From the NCBI GenBank assembly GCA_930987725.1, contig CAKNKY010000007.1:1-62233 (forward strand): a stretch of DNA of 62,233 nt, in the 5' to 3' direction. This DNA comes from an uncultured Anaeromassilibacillus sp. Its GTDB lineage: Bacteria; Bacillota; Clostridia; Oscillospirales; Acutalibacteraceae. Each line of letters starts with the position of its first letter. The first letter of the stretch is position 1. Below the pieces are notes generated by a model. It made no database searches, was not told the origin of the DNA, and saw nothing but the letters and a program-made list of their open reading frames with translations. Positions 1-9,559 of the stretch are shown in pieces. A program made the translations under genes and the position numbers.

Positions 1-54
1 GGAAATGTGGTGTGCCGCAAGGCATTGTGCGTTCGAGTCGCATCCTCTCCGCCA
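1..54 (+). tRNA. tRNA-Ser(GGA), 3' half only, cut by the window edge
   Basis: The window opens on the anticodon GGA (1-3), followed by AA and the 3' anticodon stem (6-10). A long variable arm with a TGCC/GGCA stem (13-24) marks a class II tRNA. The T-arm follows (27-43, loop TTCGAGT), then the acceptor strand CCTCTCC, discriminator G and an encoded CCA (52-54). Class II shape plus GGA gives serine. The 5' half lies outside the window. Confidence 0.9.
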
Positions 55-55
55 A

Positions 56-82
56 AGGCCAGACGCTTGTCTGGCCTTTTTT
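56..82 (+). terminator. Terminator after tRNA-Ser
   Basis: A 9-bp perfect stem (56-64 with 69-77) with a GCTT loop is followed by a run of six T. It ends the tRNA transcript before asnS. Confidence 0.9.
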
Positions 83-145
83 CATTATTATACTGCGGTC
101 CCGCACGGGATCCTTCAAACCAATAGGGAAGGCATGGTGCTACCA

Positions 146-1540
<1,395 letters not shown>

Positions 1541-1568
1541 TGGTTCATCTCTGCGATTCTTTGCTTCA

Positions 1569-1599
1569 AAAAGAGCATCGGGTTCCGATGCTCTTTTTT
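1569..1599 (+). terminator. Terminator after asnS
   Basis: An 11-bp stem (1571-1581 with 1585-1595) with loop GTT runs into a T tract. Confidence 0.9.
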
Positions 1600-1722
1600 C
1601 ATGCAAAAACGGGGGAAACCCCAATTTTGAAAGTTGTAACGCGTCAAATTGTACATTTTGCCGGTAATCTCCGGGTTTTTTCTGAAACGAATGCTGTAAG
1701 ATGAAGGAAACACATTTTTATC

Positions 1723-1751
1723 TTGCATTTTCAAAGAAGATCGATTACAAT
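1723..1751 (+). promoter_or_regulatory. Possible promoter for the aminotransferase gene
   Basis: TTGCAT (1723-1728), a 17-base spacer and TACAAT (1746-1751, 5 of 6 matches to consensus). Transcription would start around 1758, inside a strong AAAGGAGG sequence at 1753-1760, so that sequence could not serve as this gene's ribosome site. The -35 is only half consensus. Confidence 0.35.
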
Positions 1752-1793
1752 AAAGGAGGTTTTGAGAGGCTTTTTGCATTTTGAAAAAGGGAG

Positions 1794-3083
1794 ATGCGCA
1801 ATTTGGAATTTCAAGCAATGTCTAGGGAAGAGCTTTCCCACATCAAGGAAGATCTGGAGAACCGGTATCACGAGGTCCGAAAGCAGGGGTTGAATCTGAA
1901 TATGGCGCGCGGCAAGCCGAGCATGGAGCAGCTTGAGCTTTCCATGCCCATGCTGGACACGCTGAATTCCCGTTCCAAGATGACCGCTTCCACGGGGGAG
2001 GACTGCCGCAACTATGGCATGGCCGACGGCCTGCCGGAGCTTCGCCTGCTGTTTGCAGAAATGATGGGCGTCGATGATCACAATATCATTGTCGGCGGCA
2101 ACTCGAGCCTCAACATGATGTTTGACGTTATCTCCTGCGCCATGACGCATGGCTTCAGCGACTGCGAGCCCTGGATGCATCAGGGTCACCTGAAATTCCT
2201 GTGCCCGTCTCCCGGTTATGATCGCCATTTTGCCATCACCGAGTATTTCGGCATGGAGCTGATTCCCATTGAGATGACGCCGGAAGGCCCCAACATGGAC
2301 GAAGTGGAGCGCTGGGTGAACAATGATCCGCAGGTCAAGGGTATCTGGTGTGTGCCGAAATACAGCAACCCGCAGGGCTATACCTATTCCGATGAGACGG
2401 TGCGCCGTTTTGCTGCCCTGAAGCCCGCGGCAAAGGATTTCCGCATTTTCTGGGACAATGCCTATTGCGTGCACGACCTCACCGATACGCCGGACCAGCT
2501 GCTGAACCTCTGGCATGAGTGCCGCAAGACGCACAACATTGATCTCCCGATTTTCTTTGCCTCCACCAGCAAGATCACATTCCCGGGAGCCGGTGTGGCT
2601 GCCGTGGGCGCGAGCGAGGTCAACCTGGCCATTCTCCGCAAGCATTATTCTTATCAGACCATCGGTCCCGACAAGCTCAACCAGCTCCGCCACATTTATT
2701 TCCTGCGCGATATGGAAGGCGTCCATGCGCAGATGCAGCGCCACCGCAAGATCATCGCCCCGAAGTTCCAGACGGTGCTCGGCAAGCTGGAGGAACAGCT
2801 CGGCGGCAAGGGCGTGGCCGACTGGACAAAGCCGAACGGCGGTTACTTTGTGAGCGTGCAGGTGATGAATGGCTGCGCTAAGCGCGTGGTGCAGCTCTGC
2901 AAGGACGCCGGTGTGCAGCTCACGGGAGCAGGCGCTGCGTATCCTTACGGCAAGGATCCGCGTGACAGCAACATCCGTGTGGCACCCACCTATCCGCCGG
3001 TCTCCGAGCTTGAAGTTGCAATGGATCTGTTCTGCCTGTGCGTGCAGCTTGCAGCGGCGGAAAAATTGCTGGAAACCAAATAA
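1794..3083 (+). CDS. Aspartate aminotransferase-like PLP enzyme (PF12897 type)
   Basis: A fold-type I, PLP-dependent aminotransferase of the group annotated as type 1c aspartate aminotransferase; 429 residues. The PLP lysine is probably K260 within STSKITFPGAG. Upstream lie the cofactor-region motifs SPGYDRHF and KYSNPQGYTYSDETV, and NVR-type substrate-binding residues appear near the C-terminus (SNIRVAPTYPP). It would transfer amino groups between aspartate (or a related amino acid) and 2-oxoglutarate; the exact substrate cannot be read from sequence. The ATG at 1794 directly abuts AAGGGAG with no spacer, so the in-frame TTG at 1803 (9-base spacing) may be the true start. The gene is flanked by terminators and looks monocistronic. 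Confidence 0.85.
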   Translation: MRNLEFQAMSREELSHIKEDLENRYHEVRKQGLNLNMARGKPSMEQLELSMPMLDTLNSRSKMTASTGEDCRNYGMADGLPELRLLFAEMMGVDDHNIIVGGNSSLNMMFDVISCAMTHGFSDCEPWMHQGHLKFLCPSPGYDRHFAITEYFGMELIPIEMTPEGPNMDEVERWVNNDPQVKGIWCVPKYSNPQGYTYSDETVRRFAALKPAAKDFRIFWDNAYCVHDLTDTPDQLLNLWHECRKTHNIDLPIFFASTSKITFPGAGVAAVGASEVNLAILRKHYSYQTIGPDKLNQLRHIYFLRDMEGVHAQMQRHRKIIAPKFQTVLGKLEEQLGGKGVADWTKPNGGYFVSVQVMNGCAKRVVQLCKDAGVQLTGAGAAYPYGKDPRDSNIRVAPTYPPVSELEVAMDLFCLCVQLAAAEKLLETK

Positions 3084-3119
3084 AAAGAGAAAACGGCGGC
3101 ATACAGCCTGCTTTTTTAG

Positions 3120-3149
3120 CGGCGGCGGGAATTTTCCCGCCGCCGTTTC
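3120..3149 (+). terminator. Terminator after the aminotransferase gene
   Basis: A 12-bp GC-rich stem (3120-3131 with 3134-3145) with a very tight turn and a short T-rich tail (TTTCT). A further T6 run lies just before it at 3112-3117. Confidence 0.7.
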
Positions 3150-3189
3150 TGCACCTTTCTTTCATTTGGCGGATCTTGTCTGAATTTTG

Positions 3190-3218
3190 TTGACTTTTCC
3201 AGAGGATAACCCTATAAT
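3190..3218 (+). promoter_or_regulatory. Promoter of secDF
   Basis: TTGACT (3190-3195), a 17-base spacer and a perfect TATAAT (3213-3218), 61 bases before the secD start. Confidence 0.9.
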
Positions 3219-3278
3219 GGTTCTGTTACGTCCGCGAAAGCCTGCGGAAATTCAAACCTATAGTTGGAGGCTATGCGC

Positions 3279-4685
3279 ATGAAGCGAGTAGGAAAACCGG
3301 TATTCTTTATCGTCGCCCTTCTCATCATCGCCCTGGCCGTCACCTCGATCTTCGGCATTCACGTGCAGAACGGCGATAACACGGTGACGTACTTAAAGGG
3401 CGTGGGCGATATCCGTTGGGGAATTGACATCAACGGCGGCGTCGAAGCCACCTTTGTTCCCGATACGGACGAGCAGGTCACGCAGGAGGATCTGGAGTCC
3501 GCCAAAGAGACCATTGAACTTCGCCTGATTAACCAGCACATTACAGACTATGAGCTGTACACCGATCCGGCCAACAACCGGATCATCGTGCGGTTCCCGT
3601 GGAAGAGCGGAGAGACGGATTTTGATCCGGAAGCCGCCATTCAGGAAATTTCCGCTACGGCGCAGCTCACGTTCCGCCCCGGCGCCGAGTATGAGACGAC
3701 AGATACGGGGGAGGACGGGCAGCCCATTTATCGCACGCCTACCGGGGAGACAGCCGAAACCGTTCTGCTCGACGGCAGCGACGTGGAGTCTGCGGAAGCC
3801 CAGATGTATCAGGACCCTGAAACGGGCTCCATAGAGCATGTGGTTGCTCTGAACCTGACGGATACGGGCGCCGAAAAATTTGCGCAGGCCACGTCGGATT
3901 ATCTCAACGATCAGATTTCTATCTGGATGGACGACGTCATGATTTCCGCTCCCGTCGTGAATGATATCATCACCGGCGGCGAGGCGACCATTACCGGTGT
4001 GGACGCGGAAGAAGCAACCACACTGGCGCGCCAGATCAACGCCGGTGCCCTGCCGTTCCAGCTCACGACAAAGAATTTCCGCACCATCAGCCCCACGCTG
4101 GGTTCCTCTTCCCTTGAGGCGATGATGATCGCGGGCATCATTGCGTTTGTCCTCGTGTCTCTGTTCATGATTCTGATGTTCCGCCTCACAGGCTTTGTGG
4201 CGGTTATCTCCCTCATTGGCCAGGTTGCGCTCTGCTTCGCAGCCGTGTCCGGTTATTTTCCGGCCTTCAACAGCTTCACGCTCACGCTGCCCGGCATTGC
4301 CGGTATCATCCTCTCGATCGGCATGGGCGTGGACGCCAACATCATTACGGCAACACGCATCAAGGAAGAACTCTGGGTCGGCAAATCGCTGGACGGCGCC
4401 ATCCAGAAGGGCGATGACAACAGTTTCTGGGCCATTTTCGACGGCAATATCACAACGATCATTGTTTCCCTGATCCTGATGGCTGTGTTCGGCCCCACGA
4501 ACATTCTCTCCATGCTGTTCGGTGCGTCCACGACCGGTTCCATCTATTCCTTCGGCTACACGCTGCTGATCGGCAACATCGGCAACTTTATCTTTGGTGT
4601 GGGCACAACCCGCCTCATGACAAAGTCGCTCTCCGGGTTTAAGCCGCTGCGGAAAAAATGGCTGTTCGGAGGTGCTGCAAAATGA
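3279..4685 (+). CDS. secD: Protein-export membrane protein SecD
   Basis: A membrane subunit of the Sec accessory complex that uses ion gradients to help pull proteins across the membrane; 468 residues. TM1 lies at about residues 7-27, followed by the conserved D1 motif GIDINGG and an external domain of about 200 residues. The RND-type membrane half contains GIILSIGMGVDANIITATR (D4-type motif). The start is ATG 3279, eight bases after TTGGAGG; ATG 3273 and TTG 3264 are in frame but too close to or inside the ribosome site. It overlaps secF by 4 bases (ATGA), so translation is probably coupled. Confidence 0.95.
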   Translation: MKRVGKPVFFIVALLIIALAVTSIFGIHVQNGDNTVTYLKGVGDIRWGIDINGGVEATFVPDTDEQVTQEDLESAKETIELRLINQHITDYELYTDPANNRIIVRFPWKSGETDFDPEAAIQEISATAQLTFRPGAEYETTDTGEDGQPIYRTPTGETAETVLLDGSDVESAEAQMYQDPETGSIEHVVALNLTDTGAEKFAQATSDYLNDQISIWMDDVMISAPVVNDIITGGEATITGVDAEEATTLARQINAGALPFQLTTKNFRTISPTLGSSSLEAMMIAGIIAFVLVSLFMILMFRLTGFVAVISLIGQVALCFAAVSGYFPAFNSFTLTLPGIAGIILSIGMGVDANIITATRIKEELWVGKSLDGAIQKGDDNSFWAIFDGNITTIIVSLILMAVFGPTNILSMLFGASTTGSIYSFGYTLLIGNIGNFIFGVGTTRLMTKSLSGFKPLRKKWLFGGAAK

Positions 4686-5632
4686 AAAAATTCAACATTC
4701 GGTTCTATGAGAATCGCAAGATTTATTTCACCATCACGATTGCTCTGCTGGTTCTCGGTGTGATTTTCAACGTGATTTTCGGCACGACGCTGGATATCCA
4801 GTTTAAGGGCGGCGTTATGCTGGAGTACGCGTATTCCGGCACAATCGACACCTCTGCGGTCGAGTCCGCGGTCGAGTCTGCCACAGGCCAGAATGCCGAC
4901 GTCCGCGTCTATGAAAACCTGGCGGATGCGAACGGCAACCCTGAAAACAGCCTCTCCATCACCTTTGCGGGAACGGATTCCATCACTGTAGAGCAGCAGG
5001 AGGAGATTGCAAATCAGATTGCACAGGCATATCCGGATGCAAATCTCCGCATTGAAGAGACTTCCTCTGTGGACCGCACGGTCGGCACCACGTTCTTTGC
5101 CAAGTGCCTGGTGGCTGTCGCCATCACGTTCGTACTGCTTGTCATCTATATTGCGTTCCGCTTCCGTAAAATCGGCGGCGCTTCGGCGGGCATTATCTCG
5201 ATTATCGCACTGCTGCATGACGTTGTGCTCGTTTATTTCACGTTCGTTGTGTTCCGCATGCCGATCAACGATAATTTCATCGCCGTGATCCTCACCATCC
5301 TCGGCTATTCCCTGAACAACACGATCATCATCTATGACCGCATCCGTGAGAACCGCCGCGTGCTGGGTCCGAAGGCCAAGACGTCCGAGCTGGTAAACCT
5401 GAGCATCAATCAGACGCTGACGCGTTCGATCTACACCTCTCTGTGCACGTTTGTGGCGATTGCCTGTGTGTATGTGGTGGGCGTCGTTTACGGTCTCTCG
5501 AGTGTGACTACGTTTGCCCTGCCCATGATGGTCGGTATCTTGGTGGGCTGCTATTCCTCCGTCTGCATTACCGGTCCTCTCTACGTAATGTGGAGAAATT
5601 ACAAGGACAAGAAAAAGGCTCGCGCAGTCTGA
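4682..5632 (+). CDS. secF: Protein-export membrane protein SecF
   Basis: The partner of SecD; 316 residues. An N-terminal TM is followed by the DIQFKGGVMLEY motif and a small external domain. The remaining membrane segments include the family signature LGYSLNNTIIIYDRIRENRR. The start ATG overlaps the secD stop, with GGAGGTG at 4668-4674 inside the secD coding region serving as ribosome site. SecD and SecF are separate proteins here rather than the fused SecDF of Bacillus. A terminator follows directly. Confidence 0.95.
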   Translation: MKKFNIRFYENRKIYFTITIALLVLGVIFNVIFGTTLDIQFKGGVMLEYAYSGTIDTSAVESAVESATGQNADVRVYENLADANGNPENSLSITFAGTDSITVEQQEEIANQIAQAYPDANLRIEETSSVDRTVGTTFFAKCLVAVAITFVLLVIYIAFRFRKIGGASAGIISIIALLHDVVLVYFTFVVFRMPINDNFIAVILTILGYSLNNTIIIYDRIRENRRVLGPKAKTSELVNLSINQTLTRSIYTSLCTFVAIACVYVVGVVYGLSSVTTFALPMMVGILVGCYSSVCITGPLYVMWRNYKDKKKARAV

Positions 5633-5655
5633 GTTGTTTCAGCAAAATTTGATAG

Positions 5656-5694
5656 GAAGCGGGTAGCTGCGGTGCGGCCACCCGCTTCTTTTTT
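5656..5694 (+). terminator. Terminator after secF
   Basis: A 9-bp stem GAAGCGGGT/ACCCGCTTC (5656-5664 with 5680-5688) around a 15-base loop, then six T. Confidence 0.9.
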
Positions 5695-5713
5695 CTCGAA
5701 CGATAAAAATCCC

Positions 5714-5742
5714 TTCCATCTTGACCTCGAATGGGCTATAAT
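5714..5742 (+). promoter_or_regulatory. Promoter of the hprK operon (good -10, weak -35)
   Basis: A perfect TATAAT sits at 5737-5742. At 17-base spacing the -35 is only TTCCAT (5714-5719), and a TTGACC at 5721 is too close to pair with it. Transcription from about 5749 rules out hprK starts further upstream. The leader can form a 7-bp TTCCCGG/CCGGGAA stem (5760-5766 with 5797-5803) just before the ribosome site. Confidence 0.6.
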
Positions 5743-5824
5743 ACAGATATCATCATATATTCCCGGTGGTCAAACGCTTCTCTTTGTGCAAAACTGCCGG
5801 GAAGGAAAAGGGCAGGTGCTTACA

Positions 5825-6790
5825 TTGCCGACAACCTTTACCGTTTCACTGTCAAAGGTGATGAAGGAACTTTCGCTTTCCGTCCTTTATATGCCGGAGG
5901 ATCCGGAGAAGATCATGATCAATTCCACGGACGTCAACCGGCCGGGGCTGGAGCTGAACCGCTTTTATGACTATTATGACACATCCCGCATTCTGATTTT
6001 CGGCAACGCGGAAACGGCTTTCCTCAATTCTCTTTCCACGCAGGATCGCCGCCAGGTGCTCGACGAGCTGTTTTCGAAACACCCTCCGGCTGCCATCATT
6101 GCGCGCAGCCTGCAGCCCACGCCGGAAATGCTCGCTGCCGTCACGGAGCACCGTGTGCCGCTGCTGAGCACGGCAGATACCACCTCCAGCCTGGTAGCCG
6201 CTCTCGTTGCCTTCATGAATGTCGAACTCGCACCGCGCATCACCCGTCACGGCGTACTCGTGGAAGTCTATGGCGAAGGCATCCTGCTTGTGGGAGACAG
6301 CGGTGTCGGCAAGAGCGAGACGGCCATTGAGCTGATCAAGCGCGGGCACCGTCTTATTGCGGATGATGCCGTGGAGATTCGCCGCGTTTCCGCCAAATCG
6401 CTTGTCGGCCAGGCGCCGGAGAACATCCGCCATTTCATCGAGCTGCGCGGCATCGGCATTATCAATGCCAGGCGCATTTTCGGTATGGCATCCGTTAAGC
6501 TCACGGAAAAAATCGATATTGTGATCAACCTGGAAATCTGGGATAACCAGAAGGTTTACGACCGTATGGGCCTCGAAAATGAATACACAGAAATTCTTGG
6601 CATCAAGGTGCCGGTGCTGACAATCCCTGTAAAGCCCGGGCGCAATCTTGCCGTGATCATCGAAGTGGCCGCCATGAACAACCGCCAGAAGAAGATGGGC
6701 TACAATGCGGCGACCGAGCTTCTTGCCAGCCTTGGCATGGACATTGACACACTCCAGGAGGAAGACAAAACACTGAAGCTGGATCTCTGA
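5825..6790 (+). CDS. hprK: HPr(Ser) kinase/phosphorylase
   Basis: A bifunctional enzyme that phosphorylates Ser46 of the PTS carrier HPr, or removes that phosphate, and so drives CcpA-type carbon catabolite control; about 321 residues. The P-loop GDSGVGKSE is near residue 157, and the HprK signature ELRGIGIINARRIFG follows at about residue 205. The frame stays open far upstream, but the promoter and homologue length favour the TTG at 5825, with CAGGTG six bases before it. GTG 5816 is the alternative. It heads a tight run with murB, rapZ, whiA and dnaE. Confidence 0.9.
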   Translation: MPTTFTVSLSKVMKELSLSVLYMPEDPEKIMINSTDVNRPGLELNRFYDYYDTSRILIFGNAETAFLNSLSTQDRRQVLDELFSKHPPAAIIARSLQPTPEMLAAVTEHRVPLLSTADTTSSLVAALVAFMNVELAPRITRHGVLVEVYGEGILLVGDSGVGKSETAIELIKRGHRLIADDAVEIRRVSAKSLVGQAPENIRHFIELRGIGIINARRIFGMASVKLTEKIDIVINLEIWDNQKVYDRMGLENEYTEILGIKVPVLTIPVKPGRNLAVIIEVAAMNNRQKKMGYNAATELLASLGMDIDTLQEEDKTLKLDL

Positions 6791-6833
6791 GCGGCCGGTG
6801 TCCCGGCTGCCTGAAGAATAAGGGAGGGACTGT

Positions 6834-7745
6834 ATGCTTCCGTTGGATGAATTGGAGCGCTCCGCTATTGCGGCCGGCTGTCTGACCGTGCGCGATGAGC
6901 CAATGAGCCGCCACACCACATTCCGGATCGGTGGTCCGGCCGATCTTTTCCTGACAGTCATGACAAAGGAACAGCTCAGCCTGCTGCAAAAAGAGGCAAA
7001 CCGCCTGCAGATCCCGCTTTTTCTGCTGGGAAACGGTTCCGATCTGCTTGTTTCAGATAAAGGAATCCGCGGCTGTGTGCTGATGCTTTCCGGGGATTTC
7101 CATGAGATTTCCCTGGTTCGCGGCACAGAGATTGCGTGTGGATCCGCCGTTTCGCTGGCAGGGCTCTGCAATTTTGCGAAAAAGAACGGCCTTACCGGGC
7201 TGGAGTTTGCCTGGGGTATTCCGGCTTCTGTCGGCGGCGCCCTGTATATGAACGCGGGAGCGTATGGCGGAGAGATGAGCCAGGCCGTTTCCTCGGTGTC
7301 CTGCTTGCTGCCTTCCGGGGAAGAGGTAACGCTGAGCGGAGCGGATCTCGGTTATGGATATCGCTGCAGCGTGTTCATGGAAAACGGCGGCGTCATTACG
7401 GGGGGCGTGTTTGCCCTCTCGCAGGGCGATCGGAAGTCCATCGCCCTGCAGATGGAGGAGTATTATACCAGGCGCAAAGAAAAGCAGCCGCTGAACCATC
7501 CCAGCGCGGGCAGCGTATTCAAGCGGCCGGAAGGGCATTTTGCCGGTGCCCTCATTGAACAGTGCGGCCTGAAAGGGACGCGCGTGGGCGGCGCCTGTGT
7601 CAGCCCCAAGCATGCGGGCTTTATCGTGAACGAGGGAGGGGCAACCTGCTCGGACGTGCAGGCCCTCATCGAAAAAATTCAGGAGACGGTCCTGCGCGAG
7701 ACAGGCGTTTCGCTGGAATGCGAACTGAAGTTTGTGGGAGAGTAA
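6834..7745 (+). CDS. murB: UDP-N-acetylenolpyruvoylglucosamine reductase
   Basis: An FAD enzyme that reduces UDP-GlcNAc-enolpyruvate to UDP-MurNAc with NADPH, the second committed step of peptidoglycan synthesis; 303 residues. The FAD-binding region shows RHTTFRIGGPADLF and GNGSDLLVSDKGIRG, then GIPASVGGALYMNAGAYGGE. The C-terminal catalytic region carries NHPSAGSVFKRPEG, with the serine expected as proton donor. The ATG follows GGGAGGGA at good spacing. The stop is 8 bases before rapZ. Confidence 0.95.
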   Translation: MLPLDELERSAIAAGCLTVRDEPMSRHTTFRIGGPADLFLTVMTKEQLSLLQKEANRLQIPLFLLGNGSDLLVSDKGIRGCVLMLSGDFHEISLVRGTEIACGSAVSLAGLCNFAKKNGLTGLEFAWGIPASVGGALYMNAGAYGGEMSQAVSSVSCLLPSGEEVTLSGADLGYGYRCSVFMENGGVITGGVFALSQGDRKSIALQMEEYYTRRKEKQPLNHPSAGSVFKRPEGHFAGALIEQCGLKGTRVGGACVSPKHAGFIVNEGGATCSDVQALIEKIQETVLRETGVSLECELKFVGE

Positions 7746-7753
7746 GGAAAGAA

Positions 7754-8620
7754 ATGATGGAATTTTTGATCGTTACGGGCCTGTCGGGGGCTGGAAAGAC
7801 GCAGGCGGTTCACGCACTGGAGGATATCGGCTTTTATTGCGTCGACAATCTGCCTCCGCAGCTGCTGGAAACCTTTTACAGCCTCTGCCAGCAGGCAGGG
7901 GAAAAATTTGGCCGCGTCGCCGTCGTGACAGATATCCGCGGCGGTCAGGATGTGTTTCTCACGCTTGCCGGCACGCTGGAGGAAATGCGTCGCGAGGGAA
8001 AGCCATATAAAATTCTTTTCCTCAATGCTTCCGATTCCGTTTTGATCAACCGGTTCAAGGAAACGCGCCGCAAGCACCCGCTTGCGGATTTCTTCCTTGG
8101 TTCGCTCGACAAGGCGGTGCAGATGGAACGCTCTGTGCTGCAGCCGGTGCGCGAGATGGCGGATTACGTGATCGACACGTCTCTGCTTGCGCCCGCTCAG
8201 CTGAAAAAGCAGCTTGCTTCGCTGTTTCTCGGCAGCGCGCAGGATGCGCTATCGATTCATTGCCTTTCCTTTGGTTTCAAATATGGCCTTCCGCCGGAAG
8301 CCGATCTTGTGTTCGATGTGCGCTGCCTGCCAAATCCGTATTACATGCCGGAGCTGAAGCCGCTCACCGGCCTTGATGACCCGGTGCGCAATTATGTCAT
8401 GCGCTGGGAACAGTCGCAGGAAGTAAAAAAGCGCCTGTTCAGCCTTATCGACTATATGCTTCCCCTCTATGTGGAGGAGGGAAAGAGCCAGCTTGTGGTG
8501 GCGGTTGGCTGCACAGGCGGGAAACATCGCTCTGTCACGTTCGCACAGCTTCTCTATGAGCATTTCTCTGCCGAGGGAAAAAAGGTCAGCGTCAGCCACC
8601 GTGACATCCAAAAGAGGTAA
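7754..8620 (+). CDS. rapZ: RNase adapter/nucleotide-binding protein RapZ (YvcJ)
   Basis: A P-loop protein of the RapZ/YvcJ family; 288 residues. In E. coli it guides RNase E to GlmZ to control GlcN6P synthesis; the Firmicute relative binds and hydrolyses nucleotides, with a role less well defined. The Walker A GLSGAGKT begins at about residue 9. The C-terminal RapZ core motif GCTGGKHRSV is present. Two adjacent ATG codons (7754, 7757) follow AAGGAAAG, and either could be used. The usual yvcK gene is absent between this gene and whiA; only 6 bases separate them. Confidence 0.93.
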   Translation: MMEFLIVTGLSGAGKTQAVHALEDIGFYCVDNLPPQLLETFYSLCQQAGEKFGRVAVVTDIRGGQDVFLTLAGTLEEMRREGKPYKILFLNASDSVLINRFKETRRKHPLADFFLGSLDKAVQMERSVLQPVREMADYVIDTSLLAPAQLKKQLASLFLGSAQDALSIHCLSFGFKYGLPPEADLVFDVRCLPNPYYMPELKPLTGLDDPVRNYVMRWEQSQEVKKRLFSLIDYMLPLYVEEGKSQLVVAVGCTGGKHRSVTFAQLLYEHFSAEGKKVSVSHRDIQKR

Positions 8621-8626
8621 GCGTCC

Positions 8627-9544
8627 ATGTCCTTTTCATCGGATACAAAACAGGAGCTTTGCCGGCTTGAGCCGGAACGGGATTGCTGCCGCCGTGCCGA
8701 ATGTTACGGCGCCTTCCTGCTTGCCAACAGTTTCTCCCCTTCTTCTGTCTCTCTGCTCACGGAAAGCGCTGCCGTGGCGCATCGCGCCGCGCAGGAGGCG
8801 GCGGAAACAGCCGGCGTGATGGCGGAGGTTTCCTCCGCGGTTGTGCGGAAAGGCGGCAGAACCACCTTTGCCGTTTCCATCCCCGGGGAGGATCAGCGCC
8901 TCCGCTTTCTTCATCATTTTTCCCATCGTTCCGGGGAAGTGAATCTGCGGATTCACGAGGAGAATCTGGCGCATCCCTGCTGTGTGCCCGCTTTTCTGAG
9001 GGGGGCTTTTCTTTCATGCGGCACCGTGACGGCGCCGGAAAAAGGGTATGATCTGGAATTTTCCGTTCCGTTCATGAACCTGGCGCACGATCTCGCCCTG
9101 CTGCTCGGCCGGGCCGGGGGCATCGGCCTGCAGCCTGCCGTTGCCAACCGGAAGGGGAGGTTCATCGTGTATCTGCGCGGCGGGGAAAAGGTGGCGGATT
9201 TGCTCACCTTCCTCGGCGCCACACACGCATCCATGGCGCTGATGCAGGCTAAAATGTTGAAAGAAATGCGCAACAATCTGAACCGGCTCAATAATTTCGA
9301 GACAGCCAATATCGGTAAGACAGCCTCTGCGGCTGCCCGCCAGCTACTCGCGATTGAAAAAATTCAGGCGACCATCGGCCTCGGCGCTTTGCCGGAAGAT
9401 TTGCGGGAAATTGCCTTGCTTCGCTGGGAAAACCCGGAGCTTTCTCTGCGGGAGCTCGGCGATATGCTCAGCAGTCCGCTCAGTCGTTCCGGCGTCAATC
9501 ACAGGCTGCAGCGGATTGTGGAACTCTCAGAGCGTCAATCATAG
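8627..9544 (+). CDS. whiA: DNA-binding protein WhiA
   Basis: A WhiA family protein, 305 residues, with a degenerate LAGLIDADG homing-endonuclease-like N-terminal domain and a C-terminal helix-turn-helix (about residues 260-300, ELGDMLSSPLSRSGVNHRL). In actinomycetes it controls sporulation genes; in Bacillus it affects cell division and chromosome segregation. The ATG lies 6 bases past the rapZ stop, with AGAGGTAAG as ribosome site. The dnaE ribosome site overlaps its stop region, so it is clearly within one operon. Confidence 0.92.
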   Translation: MSFSSDTKQELCRLEPERDCCRRAECYGAFLLANSFSPSSVSLLTESAAVAHRAAQEAAETAGVMAEVSSAVVRKGGRTTFAVSIPGEDQRLRFLHHFSHRSGEVNLRIHEENLAHPCCVPAFLRGAFLSCGTVTAPEKGYDLEFSVPFMNLAHDLALLLGRAGGIGLQPAVANRKGRFIVYLRGGEKVADLLTFLGATHASMALMQAKMLKEMRNNLNRLNNFETANIGKTASAAARQLLAIEKIQATIGLGALPEDLREIALLRWENPELSLRELGDMLSSPLSRSGVNHRLQRIVELSERQS

Positions 9545-9559
9545 GAGGAGACTTTTTTC

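Noticed and set aside
3279-5632. SecDF as a single fused protein
   Set aside because: A stop codon and overlapping ATG clearly separate the two frames.
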